This document shows, piece after piece, positions 9,017 through 19,600 of a stretch of 63,855 nucleotides of DNA; position 1 is the stretch's first letter, and each line of letters begins with the position of its first letter. The stretch covers positions 1 to 63,855 of the forward strand of contig WYBX01000156.1 in the NCBI GenBank assembly GCA_011525695.1. Direction: 5' to 3'. This DNA is from Verrucomicrobiia bacterium. GTDB taxonomy: Bacteria; Verrucomicrobiota; Verrucomicrobiia; Opitutales; Opitutaceae. The position numbers were made by a program, and so were the translations under genes. A model generated the notes under the pieces. It was not told the DNA's origin and made no database searches. It saw nothing but the letters and a program-made list of their open reading frames with translations.

Positions 9017-10981
9017 TCAGGGTGACGAGGTGGAAACGGCTTCCGCATACTTCAACTCCGCTGTGACGCCGTCATGGTAGGAAAAGATCACCTGGGGGTG
9101 TGGATAGGCGACCCAGCGCGGGTTGCCCCTGGCGTCGGGCGAGTTGAAAACGTTGTTCACCTGGACGACGCAGTAGCTGGGTTCCCGCGGCCTCGGCGCG
9201 TCGTCGAGAAAACCGGTGCCCCATCGAATTTCGACCGGACGTCCCTGGGACAAGTAAGAACCGCTTAGGGGAACCCGGCCCATCTCGGACATACGGTGAT
9301 TGCTCGACAAATGCGGCCCGCTGAGAAACTCCCAAATTTGCGGGCCTATCCGGACGACAAATGAATTATGAATGTCGCCGGTCAGAAGAAACACCGGTCT
9401 GTCCAGAGCGGCGAAGCGATCGAACAGGAGTTCGCGCTCACGGGCATAAGCCGTCCAGGATTCCTCCTTGGTTCCGCCCCTGCTGGCGGCATTGTTGTCG
9501 TGTGGGATCGTGAATGAGACGCTCGATACGACAAAGAAGAAGTCGGCGTCGCTCTGCTCGATCTCATCGAGGAACCATCGGAGCTGGCGGCTGCCGAGCA
9601 TGGTGACGGCGGGATCGTGAGGGTCGTCCGGATTGTGCCGGGTCCGGTGGGACCGCGTGTCCAGAAGATAGAAATCGCAGTTACCCACCCGGAATCGGGT
9701 GTGATGATTGGTGCCGATGCTATAGCGCGCTTCCTCCGTTACAAGCGGTGCGGGGCGAATTCGCAGCCGGTTGCGATCGACGACCTCAATAATTTCGTAG
9801 ACGCCCGTATTGGACTGTCCCCGCTGAACATGGAGCGTGCCGGTCTTGGCTGCATCCAGCGCGCGAAAATTGGCCCTGGGATCGAAGAGGAGGTCGCTGA
9901 ATGCCTTCAATCGGGCGCGGCCGAAAACGATCGGCTGGCGGAGCCCGACATCGGGATTCGACCATTCCAGATAGTCACCCCAGGCCTGCAGGGCGGGGTC
10001 GCGAAAGACCGTGTGCTCGATTTCCGCATCCGCCCGGCGTGTCTTGGCGCGCGCGACCGCGGGCGGACCCCTGCCTGAGACGCCCGGTTGCGGCGCGTCA
10101 ACCCGCAGCCCGACTTCCCCCGTCCCGGTGACGTCGTTGAGGATCTCGTGATCATCATACATGACGAAGACCGGGATTTCCCGGTGGAAGGCGGCCAAAC
10201 TGGCGCCACGTTCCAGGTACACTTTATAGTTTTGCCAGACTCCGGTGATGCCTTTGGCCAGGTCGACGATGGCGGGGCGATCGCTCGTGCCGTTGGCCGC
10301 CATCCATTGCTCGACCGAGGTGTCGCGTCCTTCCTCATAAATCCAGTCGCCGGTGTGAATCTGGAAGTGAATCCGGTCCTTGAGCTGCCGGCGCATCGTT
10401 TGGTAGGTCACGTCGAGCGGGCGGCCCAGCCGGCGCTCGGCTTCGCGCCACTGTTGATTGCCTGTGCCCACTTCGAAACTGAAATTGAACAATCCCTTCG
10501 GATTCAGCCGGGGATCGCGCAGGACTTCGGGATCGGGGAGGGTGCGAAAGGAGTTGAATTGCCCGTCGACCCGTGTGTCCGCCAGGCCGGATCCGATTTC
10601 GACCGCGTAATAGTATTTGGTGTCGGGCTGGAGGTCGCGCAGTTCCACCCAGCCGGTACTGTCCCGCTCGAGAACGGTGAGGGCGGAATCGGATCGTCGT
10701 GAATCGCTCAGGTCCGAATGCTCGGAATAGCGCACGCGGAATTCGACTGGAGACTTGGTACGAACCCAGACGCGGATCCCGGTGGTGGCCAGGTGGCCGA
10801 GCATCGGGCCGTGAGTCAATCCACACTTTTCCGGCGACTGGAGCGTAACGATGGGCGAACCCGACAGGGTTCCTGCGCCGAGAAGCGCCACGGTGAGCGC
10901 GGCCAGCTTCGACCACCGGCAGATCGTTCGGGGGCAGTTTCGAGAGACGGTCGGGTTCATCCCATGAGATTGCGTAACCAT
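9017..10981 (-). CDS. PhoD-like alkaline phosphatase/phosphodiesterase
   Basis: A 654-residue exported metallo-phosphatase of the PhoD family, which hydrolyses phosphate mono- or diesters with iron and calcium. After an N-terminal hydrophobic segment comes a fibronectin-like N-domain (GPMLGHLATTGIRVWVRT), then metallophosphatase blocks HTGDWIYEEGRD, YDDHEILND and TGDIHN. An inserted segment of about 100 residues (around QSNTGVYEIIEVVDRNRL) lies in the middle. The start could instead be an ATG at 10960, and neither has a clear ribosome binding site. It is convergent with the sulfatase at 7374 and downstream of another minus-strand gene with a 191-base gap. Phosphate may come from nucleotides, teichoic-type polymers or phosphorylated glycans. 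Confidence 0.88.
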   Translation of the reverse strand: MVTQSHGMNPTVSRNCPRTICRWSKLAALTVALLGAGTLSGSPIVTLQSPEKCGLTHGPMLGHLATTGIRVWVRTKSPVEFRVRYSEHSDLSDSRRSDSALTVLERDSTGWVELRDLQPDTKYYYAVEIGSGLADTRVDGQFNSFRTLPDPEVLRDPRLNPKGLFNFSFEVGTGNQQWREAERRLGRPLDVTYQTMRRQLKDRIHFQIHTGDWIYEEGRDTSVEQWMAANGTSDRPAIVDLAKGITGVWQNYKVYLERGASLAAFHREIPVFVMYDDHEILNDVTGTGEVGLRVDAPQPGVSGRGPPAVARAKTRRADAEIEHTVFRDPALQAWGDYLEWSNPDVGLRQPIVFGRARLKAFSDLLFDPRANFRALDAAKTGTLHVQRGQSNTGVYEIIEVVDRNRLRIRPAPLVTEEARYSIGTNHHTRFRVGNCDFYLLDTRSHRTRHNPDDPHDPAVTMLGSRQLRWFLDEIEQSDADFFFVVSSVSFTIPHDNNAASRGGTKEESWTAYARERELLFDRFAALDRPVFLLTGDIHNSFVVRIGPQIWEFLSGPHLSSNHRMSEMGRVPLSGSYLSQGRPVEIRWGTGFLDDAPRPREPSYCVVQVNNVFNSPDARGNPRWVAYPHPQVIFSYHDGVTAELKYAEAVSTSSP

Positions 10982-11172
10982 TCAGCACTTGCACCGAAGA
11001 GACGGGGAGCGGCGCAGAGGAGCCAGGAGAAGGATAGGTGGCGAATGCCTCGATGCTCCTTCGGAAGTGCCCACGCTGCGCCCGATCCCTGGCTCTGTGG
11101 TGTAATCCATTCCCACTGTGAAAGACATTTGGGAAATGCTGAATTCACGCCAATATTCTGCGGTTCGCGCCG

Positions 11173-12552
11173 TTAGTATGAATCCTTCCCTCTGGTTTTC
11201 CAGGCGCTGTATTCTTCGGCGCTCAGGGTGCGGTGCGTCGCCTGGTTGGCGATGCCGCCGATCAAGCTGTCGTGGGCGACGAGCTTTCCGGCCTTGATGT
11301 CCGCTTCGGTTACCCGATGGAAAATCACTTCCTTTTCCATCGTGCGCCCGTGGTCATGCACGATGTAGATGGTGCCGTCTTTCCCTTGGGCGGCATCGGG
11401 GTAAGAAGTGCCGCGATGGTCAAGCAGGAGCTTGTGTGGCCACGTCTCGCCATCATCTTCCGAAAGATACGCCGTCAGGTGCGTCCGGCCCGACGGCTGA
11501 TCGATGTCCCCGCCATTCTTGATCAAGAGAATGTTTCCGGAGGCCAGCCGTTGGAAGAACGTGCGCGAGGACGGGCCTCTGATGCCCTGGGCGGGTGTCG
11601 TCTCCGTCCAGGTCTTTCCTTGGTCATGTGAGAACGCCTCGCCAATGCCGTTTCCACCCTTGATCCGGGCGAGCATCCAGAGCGTGCCATCCCGCTTCTC
11701 GACGATCATGTGCTCCTGGAAGGTTTTTATCCCGGGCGGAATGATTGACTGGGAGTAATAGCGGAGCGATTTGCCGCCGTCTTCCGAGATGTAGACGTTC
11801 GCATGGTTCAACTCCGGACGGGGATGAATGAATCTGGACTCCATGGCCGCACCATTGCCGGCTCGCTTTCCGCGGCGGGCCGCTGGTCCCATGTGCTCAA
11901 TCAGATAAAGCCATTGGCCGTCCCGGGTGATGAAGGGCTTGTTCTTCGTATACCCGTCGCTCAAGCGGACCGGCTTGTTCCATCGGGTGTTTTCGTCGTC
12001 GCCGTTCTCCGCGGTCATGGTCCAATAGCCGCCGCGTCCATCCCAGTATCCGTAGACCTGTCCCCACATGAGGGTGACCTTGCCGTTCGGGTCAGTCCAA
12101 ATGCCGGGGTCGTTGGTCCGCACCGGGCCATCGATATCGACGACGACCACGGGCTTGCTCCATGTCTTGCCCCGATCTCCGCTGGTCACAACGACGGTGC
12201 AGTTGTCCTCGTCTTCACCGATGTCTCCCGTCTTGAAGGCGACCCAGAGCCGGCCGCCCGGCGAAATCGCAATTCCGGGGCCGCAGAGAAACATGCGGTT
12301 TTCGTCCTGATAGCGCGCGGGGACGGGAGCCGTGTAGACGTCGGCGGGAAGAAGCGAATCCGTGCACTCGACAGCCTCCTGGCCACGCAGCACCGCCCCG
12401 GACGTGCCGGCCAGGCCGAGCACGAGCGAGAACCGGATAGCCAGCCTGCGGTGGCGCGCCAAGTTCCCGGCGCACGCCGTCGGGCGGTGCTCGAACCCAA
12501 GTCGACGCGCGGCGGATTTTAGTCGGGTAGTCTCGAAGGGTCGCGAGTGCAT
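11173..12552 (-). CDS. Secreted BNR/Asp-box sialidase-like protein
   Basis: A 459-residue six-bladed propeller protein. Four Asp-box strands are visible: TSGDRGKTWSKP, ISEDGGKSLRYY, SHDQGKTWTET and LSEDDGETWPHK. The N-terminus has a basic region and a hydrophobic stretch (RFSLVLGLAGTSGAVL) ending near residue 57. The sialidase fold is clear, but the sialidase Arg triad and nucleophilic Tyr could not be confirmed by eye, so the substrate may be another sugar. The gene is divergent from the rhamnosidase at 12722, with a 169-base gap carrying CGTTACG-type palindromes. Confidence 0.8.
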   Translation of the reverse strand: MHSRPFETTRLKSAARRLGFEHRPTACAGNLARHRRLAIRFSLVLGLAGTSGAVLRGQEAVECTDSLLPADVYTAPVPARYQDENRMFLCGPGIAISPGGRLWVAFKTGDIGEDEDNCTVVVTSGDRGKTWSKPVVVVDIDGPVRTNDPGIWTDPNGKVTLMWGQVYGYWDGRGGYWTMTAENGDDENTRWNKPVRLSDGYTKNKPFITRDGQWLYLIEHMGPAARRGKRAGNGAAMESRFIHPRPELNHANVYISEDGGKSLRYYSQSIIPPGIKTFQEHMIVEKRDGTLWMLARIKGGNGIGEAFSHDQGKTWTETTPAQGIRGPSSRTFFQRLASGNILLIKNGGDIDQPSGRTHLTAYLSEDDGETWPHKLLLDHRGTSYPDAAQGKDGTIYIVHDHGRTMEKEVIFHRVTEADIKAGKLVAHDSLIGGIANQATHRTLSAEEYSAWKTRGKDSY

Positions 12553-12602
12553 GAAGGATGCTCCGATCCGGGTTCAAAGTAGGCAAACAAGGTGGACCGA
12601 AA

Positions 12603-12674
12603 ATCGTTACGATGCTCCGGGGTTCCGGGTCTGGCTGGAGGGCGGTTCGGCGCCGGTTGACGTAACGATTTGCG
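12603..12674. promoter_or_regulatory. Paired CGTTACG/CGTAACG motifs, possible operator region
   Basis: ATCGTTACGAT at 12603-12613 and ACGTAACGATTTGCG at 12660-12674 lie between the divergent sialidase-like gene and the rhamnosidase. The second, all 15 bases, recurs exactly at 23692-23706 upstream of the second propeller gene. The odd-centred symmetry is what a dimeric repressor or activator would recognise. The regulator is unknown. Confidence 0.4.
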
Positions 12675-12721
12675 GTAAATCGGGGTATCGCGCTGCCTTT
12701 CGATTGTTAGGCTCAACGGCA

Positions 12722-15673
12722 ATGCACCCACCCCATTCAGATCTCAATCACCCAGGGAAAGTTCGCAATGGAGGATCGACACCGCAAGTGTTGCGGAGGC
12801 GCACCCGGAGGAGCATGTGGTCGATCCTGGGCGTGTTGCTCCTGTGCTCCGGAGCATCGGCCGGGATTCGTCCGGTGGATTTGCGGTGCGAATACCTGCA
12901 CAATCCGATCGGTCTCGACGAGGCCCACCCGCGGCTCGGCTGGAAACTGGTCGGCGACGGGCCAGCCGAGCGTGGTCAGCGGCAGACGGCTTATCGTGTT
13001 CTGGTGTCCAGTACCGCCGAGAAATTGAGCCGACTCGAGGGCGATCTGTGGGACTCCGGTCGGGTTGATTCCGATCGGCAATTGCACATCGAGTACGCAG
13101 GAAAGCCACTGGCATCGCGTTCCGAGTGCCATTGGGCGGTGCAGGTATGGGATGAAGCGGGTAAGGCATCCGGGTGGAGCCAGCCGGCCCGGTGGACGAT
13201 GGGTTTGCTTGAGGCGAACCAATGGGAGGCGGAGTGGATCATGACCCGGCCCCAGGAGCAGTGGGAGAAACAGCGAAAGGACCGGATAGCGGCCGAAAAG
13301 GAAGCGAACCTCAATTTTACGGAGGGCGATCCGTGGGAATGGTATTTGGTGCATCGCCCGCACACCGACCCGGCGCCGCTGTTTCGCCGGGAGTTCAAAA
13401 TCGATCGCGAGGTGGCGCAGGCCACGGTCTACGTGACGGGACTCGGCTACTACGAATTGTACCTCAATGGCAGCAAGGTGGGGAACCATGTCCTGGATCC
13501 CGGTTGGACCGACTACACGAAGCGCGTCCTCTATGAGGTCTACGATGTCACGGCCTCCCTTCGCCGGGGCGCCAATGCGGTCGGGGTGATGGTGGGCCGG
13601 GGATTCTACAACCAGCTCCATCCCTACTACCAGATGCGGGATACCCAATGGACCGGCCAGCCCAAGACCATGGTGCAACTGGAAGTCGACTATCGGGACG
13701 GGACCCGGCAGACGATCGTGACCGATTCAACCTGGAAGACGGCCTTTGGCCCCATCGTTTACGACGGACCCCGTGTGGGTGAAATCCATGATGCCCGCGA
13801 GGAAAAGCCCGGATGGACGGCGCCGGGATACGACGACGCGCGGTGGCGTCAGGTGGTGATCGGTCCAAAGCCCGCCGGTGTGCTGCAAAGGCAGATGATC
13901 GAGCCGATTCGCGTCCGGACCACCCTGACGCCGGTGAAGACCAGCCAGCCGAAGCCGGGAGTCTTCGTGTATGATTTGGGGCAGAACATCGCCGGTTGGC
14001 CCCGGTTGAAATTCTCCGGAGCCGTCCCGGCTGGTCGGAAAATCAAGATTCGGGTCAATGACGGTCTCGAGCCGGATGGCACGGTCTCGAAACGGATGTA
14101 TTCCTATTGGCCGCAGGAATACACCTGGATCTCCAACGGCGTCGCGGGCGGAGTCTTCGAGCCGCGGTTTCGCTACAGCGGATTTCGCTATGTGCAAGTG
14201 GAGGGGGTTCCGGGAAATCCCGGCGACCTCGAGGTATTCGGCCAGCACGTGTGCACCGATCTTACGAGCACAGGAGAATTTGCGTGCTCGAACGAGATGA
14301 TCAACCGGATCCAACGCAATCTGCGGTGGACGCTGCTGAACAACATGCACAGCATCCCGGAGGATTGCCCGAACCGGGAGAAGCGAGGATGGACGGGCGA
14401 CTCCCAGCTGACGTGCGAGGCCGTGATGTTCAATTTCCAAAGCCCGCAGTTCTTCACGAAGTATCTCGGAGACCTGCAGGATGCGCAGCACACCACGGGA
14501 GTCGTCCCGCGCTACGCCCCCTACGGCAACTACCGCGTCAGTTCGCAGGATGCGCCGGCCTGGTCGGGGGCCTACCTGATGAATGCCTGGAACATGTATC
14601 AGTATTACGGCGACGACCGATTGCTGCGGCGCCATTTTGAAAGCTTCAAGCGCTACGTCGACAGCATCGAGCGGACCCCCGGGATCGGCGGCGTGGGCGC
14701 GCCGAGAATCATCGGTGGCGGACACGGCGACTGGCTGGCCCCCGACGTTCGGGGCCGGGGGCCGGAAGGGCAGCAGATGGTGGAGACCTCCTATTATTTC
14801 CATTGCGCCGAGTTGTTGTCGCGGATGGCCGAGGTTCTGGGCCGGGGCGAGGAAAGCGCGCGCTACCGGGCTTTGGCGGAGGAAATCAGGCAGGCGATCA
14901 ACAAGGAGTTCTTCGATGCCAAGGGCAGCCTTTACCGCAGCGACAAACCCACGGACTATCGTCAGACTCTGAGCGCCGTGGCGCTGTACCTGCAGATCGT
15001 TCCGGAAGAGCACGTGCAGGCGGTGCTGGATCGTCTGGTCAGGGAAATCGTGGTCACCAAGCGAAATCATCTGGACACGGGCTTCGTAGGCACGAAGGCA
15101 CTGATGGAAATCCTGCCACTCCTCGGCCGGGCGGACGTCGCCTATGCCGTGGCCTCACAAACCACGTTTCCCAGCTGGATCTGGGCGGTGCTCACCTATG
15201 GCGCGACCACCATTCCGGAGCACTGGTACGGCAATATCCAGCAGGACCCCGGGCGCGGCAGCCGAAACCATCCGCCTTTCGGCAGCGTGAGCAGCTACTA
15301 CTTCAAGCACATCGCGGGTCTGCGGCCCGATCCGGCGGGACCTGGCTTCCAACGCTTCATCCTTCAACCGATGCCGACCGGGGATCTCACCTGGGCGCGG
15401 GCCAGCTACGAGTCAGTCCGGGGCACCATCTCCATCGACTGGAAATTGCAGGACGGGCGGCTGCGGGTCGACGTCGAGGTTCCTGTGAACTGCCGGGCGA
15501 CCCTCCATCTGCCCGGTTCAGGAAGCGCAGCCGTGACCGAGTCCGGCAAGCCGGTCGATCAGGCTCGAGGCGTCAGATTCCTCCCGCAACAGTCAGGTGC
15601 TGGAGCGTATGAAGTCGGTTCCGGGCGTTATGTGTTTGAGACCGCCTTGTCCGCGCCGGCACCGCGTACCTGA
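12722..15673 (+). CDS. Secreted alpha-L-rhamnosidase, GH78
   Basis: A 983-residue enzyme that should cleave terminal alpha-L-rhamnose from glycans or glycosides by inversion. N-terminal beta-domains (RPVDLRCEYLHNPIGLD, LGYYELYLNG) precede the (alpha/alpha)6 catalytic barrel. The family block EDCPNREKRGWTGD places the general acid at about Glu553, and ATTIPEHWYGN places the general base at about Glu833. A basic segment (RRRTRRS) and a hydrophobic stretch form the export signal. The start is uncertain: ATG 12722 or ATG 12815, the latter having GGAGGAG only 3 bases upstream. A longer open frame from 12362 overlaps the opposing gene and is unlikely. With rhaA at 46661 it is the best evidence that rhamnose is a target sugar. 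Confidence 0.93.
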   Translation: MHPPHSDLNHPGKVRNGGSTPQVLRRRTRRSMWSILGVLLLCSGASAGIRPVDLRCEYLHNPIGLDEAHPRLGWKLVGDGPAERGQRQTAYRVLVSSTAEKLSRLEGDLWDSGRVDSDRQLHIEYAGKPLASRSECHWAVQVWDEAGKASGWSQPARWTMGLLEANQWEAEWIMTRPQEQWEKQRKDRIAAEKEANLNFTEGDPWEWYLVHRPHTDPAPLFRREFKIDREVAQATVYVTGLGYYELYLNGSKVGNHVLDPGWTDYTKRVLYEVYDVTASLRRGANAVGVMVGRGFYNQLHPYYQMRDTQWTGQPKTMVQLEVDYRDGTRQTIVTDSTWKTAFGPIVYDGPRVGEIHDAREEKPGWTAPGYDDARWRQVVIGPKPAGVLQRQMIEPIRVRTTLTPVKTSQPKPGVFVYDLGQNIAGWPRLKFSGAVPAGRKIKIRVNDGLEPDGTVSKRMYSYWPQEYTWISNGVAGGVFEPRFRYSGFRYVQVEGVPGNPGDLEVFGQHVCTDLTSTGEFACSNEMINRIQRNLRWTLLNNMHSIPEDCPNREKRGWTGDSQLTCEAVMFNFQSPQFFTKYLGDLQDAQHTTGVVPRYAPYGNYRVSSQDAPAWSGAYLMNAWNMYQYYGDDRLLRRHFESFKRYVDSIERTPGIGGVGAPRIIGGGHGDWLAPDVRGRGPEGQQMVETSYYFHCAELLSRMAEVLGRGEESARYRALAEEIRQAINKEFFDAKGSLYRSDKPTDYRQTLSAVALYLQIVPEEHVQAVLDRLVREIVVTKRNHLDTGFVGTKALMEILPLLGRADVAYAVASQTTFPSWIWAVLTYGATTIPEHWYGNIQQDPGRGSRNHPPFGSVSSYYFKHIAGLRPDPAGPGFQRFILQPMPTGDLTWARASYESVRGTISIDWKLQDGRLRVDVEVPVNCRATLHLPGSGSAAVTESGKPVDQARGVRFLPQQSGAGAYEVGSGRYVFETALSAPAPRT

Positions 15674-15676
15674 TTG

Positions 15677-15766
15677 CCTGGGCAACGCTTCATGGCCGAT
15701 ATGCTGATTGAGCAGGCCGGCCTGAAGCGCACCTGCCACGAGAAACAAGCGGAGAACTGGGGACTT
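15677..15766 (+). pseudogene. Relic of the LYNGI-LP-WPP propeller family
   Basis: Read in the frame of ATG 15692, this short stretch gives PGQRFMADMLIEQAGLKRT, which aligns with GRQLFVDDFLIEQTDLQRT at residues 79-97 of the gene at 3924 and continues as CHEKQAENWG against YHAAKKYEGN. Nucleotide identity is also evident (CTGATTGAGCAG in both). No start codon, N-terminus or propeller remains. It is a leftover of a fourth copy, lying 4 bases after the rhamnosidase stop codon. Confidence 0.65.
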
Positions 15767-15808
15767 GATCGGTGTCACAGGGAATAATTCGCCAAGGAAT
15801 GCCACTTT

Positions 15809-16304
15809 ATGATTTGGAGAATTGCGCATACCTCCTTCCCTCTGCCCCGGCATGGTTTCGGGCCTTGCCGTGTGTTCTTTCAGATCTGTCTGGGCCTGGC
15901 CGCATTCGGATTCCACTCCCTTGCGGGTGTTCTGCCTGCCGGATGGGACGCGAAGGCGAAAGCCGACGGACGGGCGTGTCTGGACCGAAGGTAAAGAGGT
16001 TCCGTTCGTGCAGGGTGGAGACAATTCGAAGCCCACTTTTGACCGGTTTGGCGGCGTCTACTATCTGGGGTGGCAGGACGGAGCTCGGGTGAACGGAGTA
16101 AGCCGCAGCGTTTTCAACCTGGAAGTCTCGGTTGATGGAAAGACCTGGGTAAGAAAGTACCGCTTCGAGACGGAGAAGTCCTTTCAATATCCGACGTTCC
16201 GGGAATATGAGGGCACGATTTACGTGCTCGCGACGCAGGGCGACACGTCGCCAAGCCGAAAAGAGCGCATTGTCTTCGGGAAACTCGAGGATGTGTCCCG
16301 CTGA
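15809..16304 (+). pseudogene. Internally deleted, frameshifted sialidase-like gene
   Basis: The first part (15809 onward) encodes a signal peptide and VLPAGWDAKAKAD, a typical N-terminus of an exported BNR-type protein. The second part, in the +1 frame from about 15969, encodes DGRVWTEGKEVPFVQGG, then NSKPTFDRFGGVYYLGWQDG, the strand SVDGKTWVRKY, FQYPTF and GDTSPSRKERIVFGKLE, a recognisable C-terminus of the same kind of protein. The two meet at the repetitive stretch GACGGACGGG near 15965-15975, which can be read in both frames. Roughly the middle two thirds of a 400-residue protein are missing. It cannot make a functional enzyme. Confidence 0.7.
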
Positions 16305-16679
16305 TCAACGCGCCGGTAGAATGTAATGCTCATGGCCGGGGAACATTGATCAGATAATATTCGCCGTGAATTCCCAACCCGGCGGAGCCGGCACCAGAAG
16401 CCTGCGGTGACAATGGCAGCGTCGGGTCCGGCGGGAATCGTCACCCGAGGATGTTATCATAACACGGGAAAGCCTTTGCGACGAGAGTGCGGTGGGAGCA
16501 CGAGACCAAGCTGGATTCCTCCCCGATCTCGGGCGGGCACCCGCCAACAGTCCTTCACTGCTTTTTACCCGGACTAACAACCCCAGAACGCAAGTACCTA
16601 GTATGCAACCGGTGCGCAGGCCACAAGCGCCTCGTGAAGCAGCTTTTCCAAACCTCAGGATCGATTCGTGCCTGACCGC
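16305..16679. other. Gene-free region upstream of the second TonB receptor
   Basis: No gene is visible in these 375 bases. They contain the palindrome TGTTATCATAACA at 16452-16464, a candidate operator. Short overlapping open frames at 16487-16683 have no family features. Confidence 0.5.
16452..16464. promoter_or_regulatory. Palindromic candidate operator TGTTATCATAACA
   Basis: The 13 bases consist of TGTTAT and ATAACA around a central C, an exact inverted repeat. They lie 216 bases before the receptor ATG at 16680, at the edge of the gene relics. The size and symmetry resemble LacI- or GntR-type operators, but the regulator is unknown and no matching second site was found. Confidence 0.35.
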
Positions 16680-19600
16680 ATGAAACTCAACTCGAACCCA
16701 CAAACTCATATGAACACGTCCAGATCATCGGCCATAAGATCCCGCTGCTGCGGATTCCGTCCTGCGATGCTTTTCATCACATTGTTGATAATTGCCGGGC
16801 CCGGTTCGACAATTGCTCAGTCCCAAGCCGCCCGCCCCGCCACCGGTCAATCGACCGGGATCGTTGCCGGTCGTGTGAAGAACGCCGTGACAGGCCAGTA
16901 TCTTCCGAACGCGCAGATCTCCGTGAAGGGAACAGACCTTGTGACGTTCACGGATGAATTTGGCACGTACCGCATCGTCAACGTGCCTGCCGGTCCGCTT
17001 GTCCTGGAGGCATTCTACACCGGCTTGGATTCGCAACAGGTGCCACTTGCGCTGTCGCCCGGCCAGCGTCTGGAGCATGAGTTTGCTCTCACGAACGTCG
17101 AACGCTATGGCAAGGAGGAAGACACGGTACAGCTCAGCGCATTTGTGGTCGCGAGCTCCCGGCTGAGGGAAGGGGCCGCCCTTGCCATCAACGAGCAGCG
17201 ATTCGCACCCAACATCAAGAATGTGGTCACGACGGACGAATTCGGCGATGTTACAGGGGGAAACGTGGCGGAATACCTGAATTTCCTTCCAGGTGTGAAT
17301 ACGATCGTCAACGATCAGACTGGGTTTGTGGGCAACCGGGGGGCGGGAATTCGCGGCTTTGACTCCGGGATGGTGGGGGTGACCATCGACGGTGGCGGAT
17401 CCATGGCAAATGCCAACCAGGTCACAAGGCAGGCCTCCTTTGAATGGACCTCAATCAGCAATTTCTCCCGGATCGAAGTGACGAAGGTTCCGACGCCGGC
17501 CACCCCTGCGGACTCGATGGGAGGTTCCATCAATATGGTAAGCAAGAGCTCGTTTGAGCGGGAGAAGGCAGAGTTCCGCTACCGGCTCGCGTTAACGGGA
17601 AACGATCGGCATATGACCCTGGGCAAGACCGCGTTCAGTCGCGGGAAAGCCGTTCGCAGCATCCGCCCCAGCTTCGATTTTGATTACACCCTACCGGTCA
17701 ACAAGGACTTTGGCATAGTCGTGACCGGGCTTGTTTTCTCTGACTTCCTCACGCTTGCCAGTGTCTCAAACGATTTTCGTGGATCGGTCAGTGGTGTATC
17801 GGACACGCCTGTGACGCCAACCACCCCACGGCTTCTGTCAACCAATGCAACGGAAAGCCCGAGAATCGAGTCCAGGAGGTCCGTTTCCTCGCGGGCCGAC
17901 TGGCGGATCACCCCAAATTCCGTGCTGTCGTTCACAGGGGAGTTTAGCGAATATGAGAGTGATCGGGCGACCATGAATTTCCTCAATGCGAGTGTTGGTG
18001 CAAACGCCACACCTTCGCCAGCGAGTGGTGTGCGCGGGAGTCATGGGCCGGATTACACGATCGGGGCGACAGGCCGGGGCACAGTTGAAGTGTTCAGCAG
18101 TGATCTGGTAACGCCTGGGTACGCAACCTCAGGCAGGCTGGCGTACCGATTCGACAATGGAACCTGGAGAATCGACGCGGGATATGATCACTCGATATCG
18201 AAATCGAGACGGAATCCCGCAAGGGAAAACACATTCCAAACTGTGAGAACCCAGATGAGCGTACATCCGGGCGTGAGGGTTGTGTTTGAGGATATCGGCC
18301 GCAATTACCCCGGCATTCCGGGTACCATACGTGCGTTCAACAATAGCAATCAGGAAATTGATCTGACTGATCCCAACAGCTACAACGTGAACACCGGACA
18401 GCTCACCGACGAAAAGGTCATAGACAAACGGAGGGCGGCGCGCGTGAACATACGGAGGGCGATCGATCGCTTCTCATTTCCACTGGCAATCCAGGCAGGT
18501 GGGATGCAGTCGTTCAATCTCCGCGACCGGTACGCCTATAGCTGGACCTATACCTATCAGGGAATGAATGGCGACAAGACCATCACTCCTTTCCTGAGCG
18601 ACCAGCATGCCACTTTCACGAGCGTGCATCACGGCATGGTCCTTCCAGTCATCGACGCCAACCGCGCATATTCCGCCTGGACCAATGATCCAAGCCTCTT
18701 TACCCAGACGGCGGCCCAAGAGGTGGCCAAGGTGGCGGCTTTCAGAAACAGCTCGTGGGTTCTGGAGGAAACGTTGCAGGCGGCCTACGCCCAGGCAGAG
18801 ATGCAGTTGTTCAGGAATCGGCTGAGGGTGCTCGGTGGGGTCCGGTATGAACGAACCGGGTATGACGGGGCAGGGTTGCTCTTCCAACCGGAGGCGGTAT
18901 GGCAGCGCAATGCAGACGGGTCATTTGCCCGCAACCAGGCCGGGCAGCGGATTCGCAAGCCGGAAGCCGGGGCGGTTGGGTCGATGGAGGAACTCGATCT
19001 CATTCGAATTCACCGCGGGCATCAGGTAGATCGTTCGATCGACGGGTTCTATCCGAGTCTCCATCTGACCTACAATGTCTCCAGGAAATTCCTAGCCAGA
19101 GCTGCGTATGCGAAGACGTACGGCCGCCCCAACTTCAATGACATCGTACCCAATACGACCATCAACGAATTTGACGACATCAGCAACGGGCTGGGGAGGA
19201 TTACCACCCGAAACATCTCCCTGAAGCCATGGGGAGCCCATAATTACGACCTTTCCTTCGAGTATTATACGGATCGCGGCGGCGTGTTCACAGCCGGAGT
19301 GTTTCGAAAGGAAGTCTCTGATTTCTTCGGCGACATCATCAAGGATGCCACGGCAGAGGATCTGGTCTTGCTGGGGCTCGATCCGGTCCAGTATTTGGGA
19401 TACGAGCTGAGAACGACGATCAATGCCGGAGACGCTGTTTTGAATGGCGTTGAAGTGGATATCCGGCATTCCCTGGAGCCCTTGGGCCGCTGGGGGAAAT
19501 TCTTTAGCGTATTCGCGAACTGGACCAAGGTGAACTTGGTGGCCGATGAGGAACAAGTCGCGCAATTCACAAACTTTCGACCGCTGACAATCAATGGAGG

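Noticed and set aside
12362..12721. N-terminal extension of the rhamnosidase frame overlapping the divergent sialidase-like gene
   Set aside because: It has no conserved sequence, would overlap the opposing start by about 190 bases and would place the export signal internally.
13727..15070. 447-codon minus-strand open frame opposite the GH78 rhamnosidase
   Set aside because: The rhamnosidase active-site blocks occupy the other strand; the antisense frame lacks any family feature.
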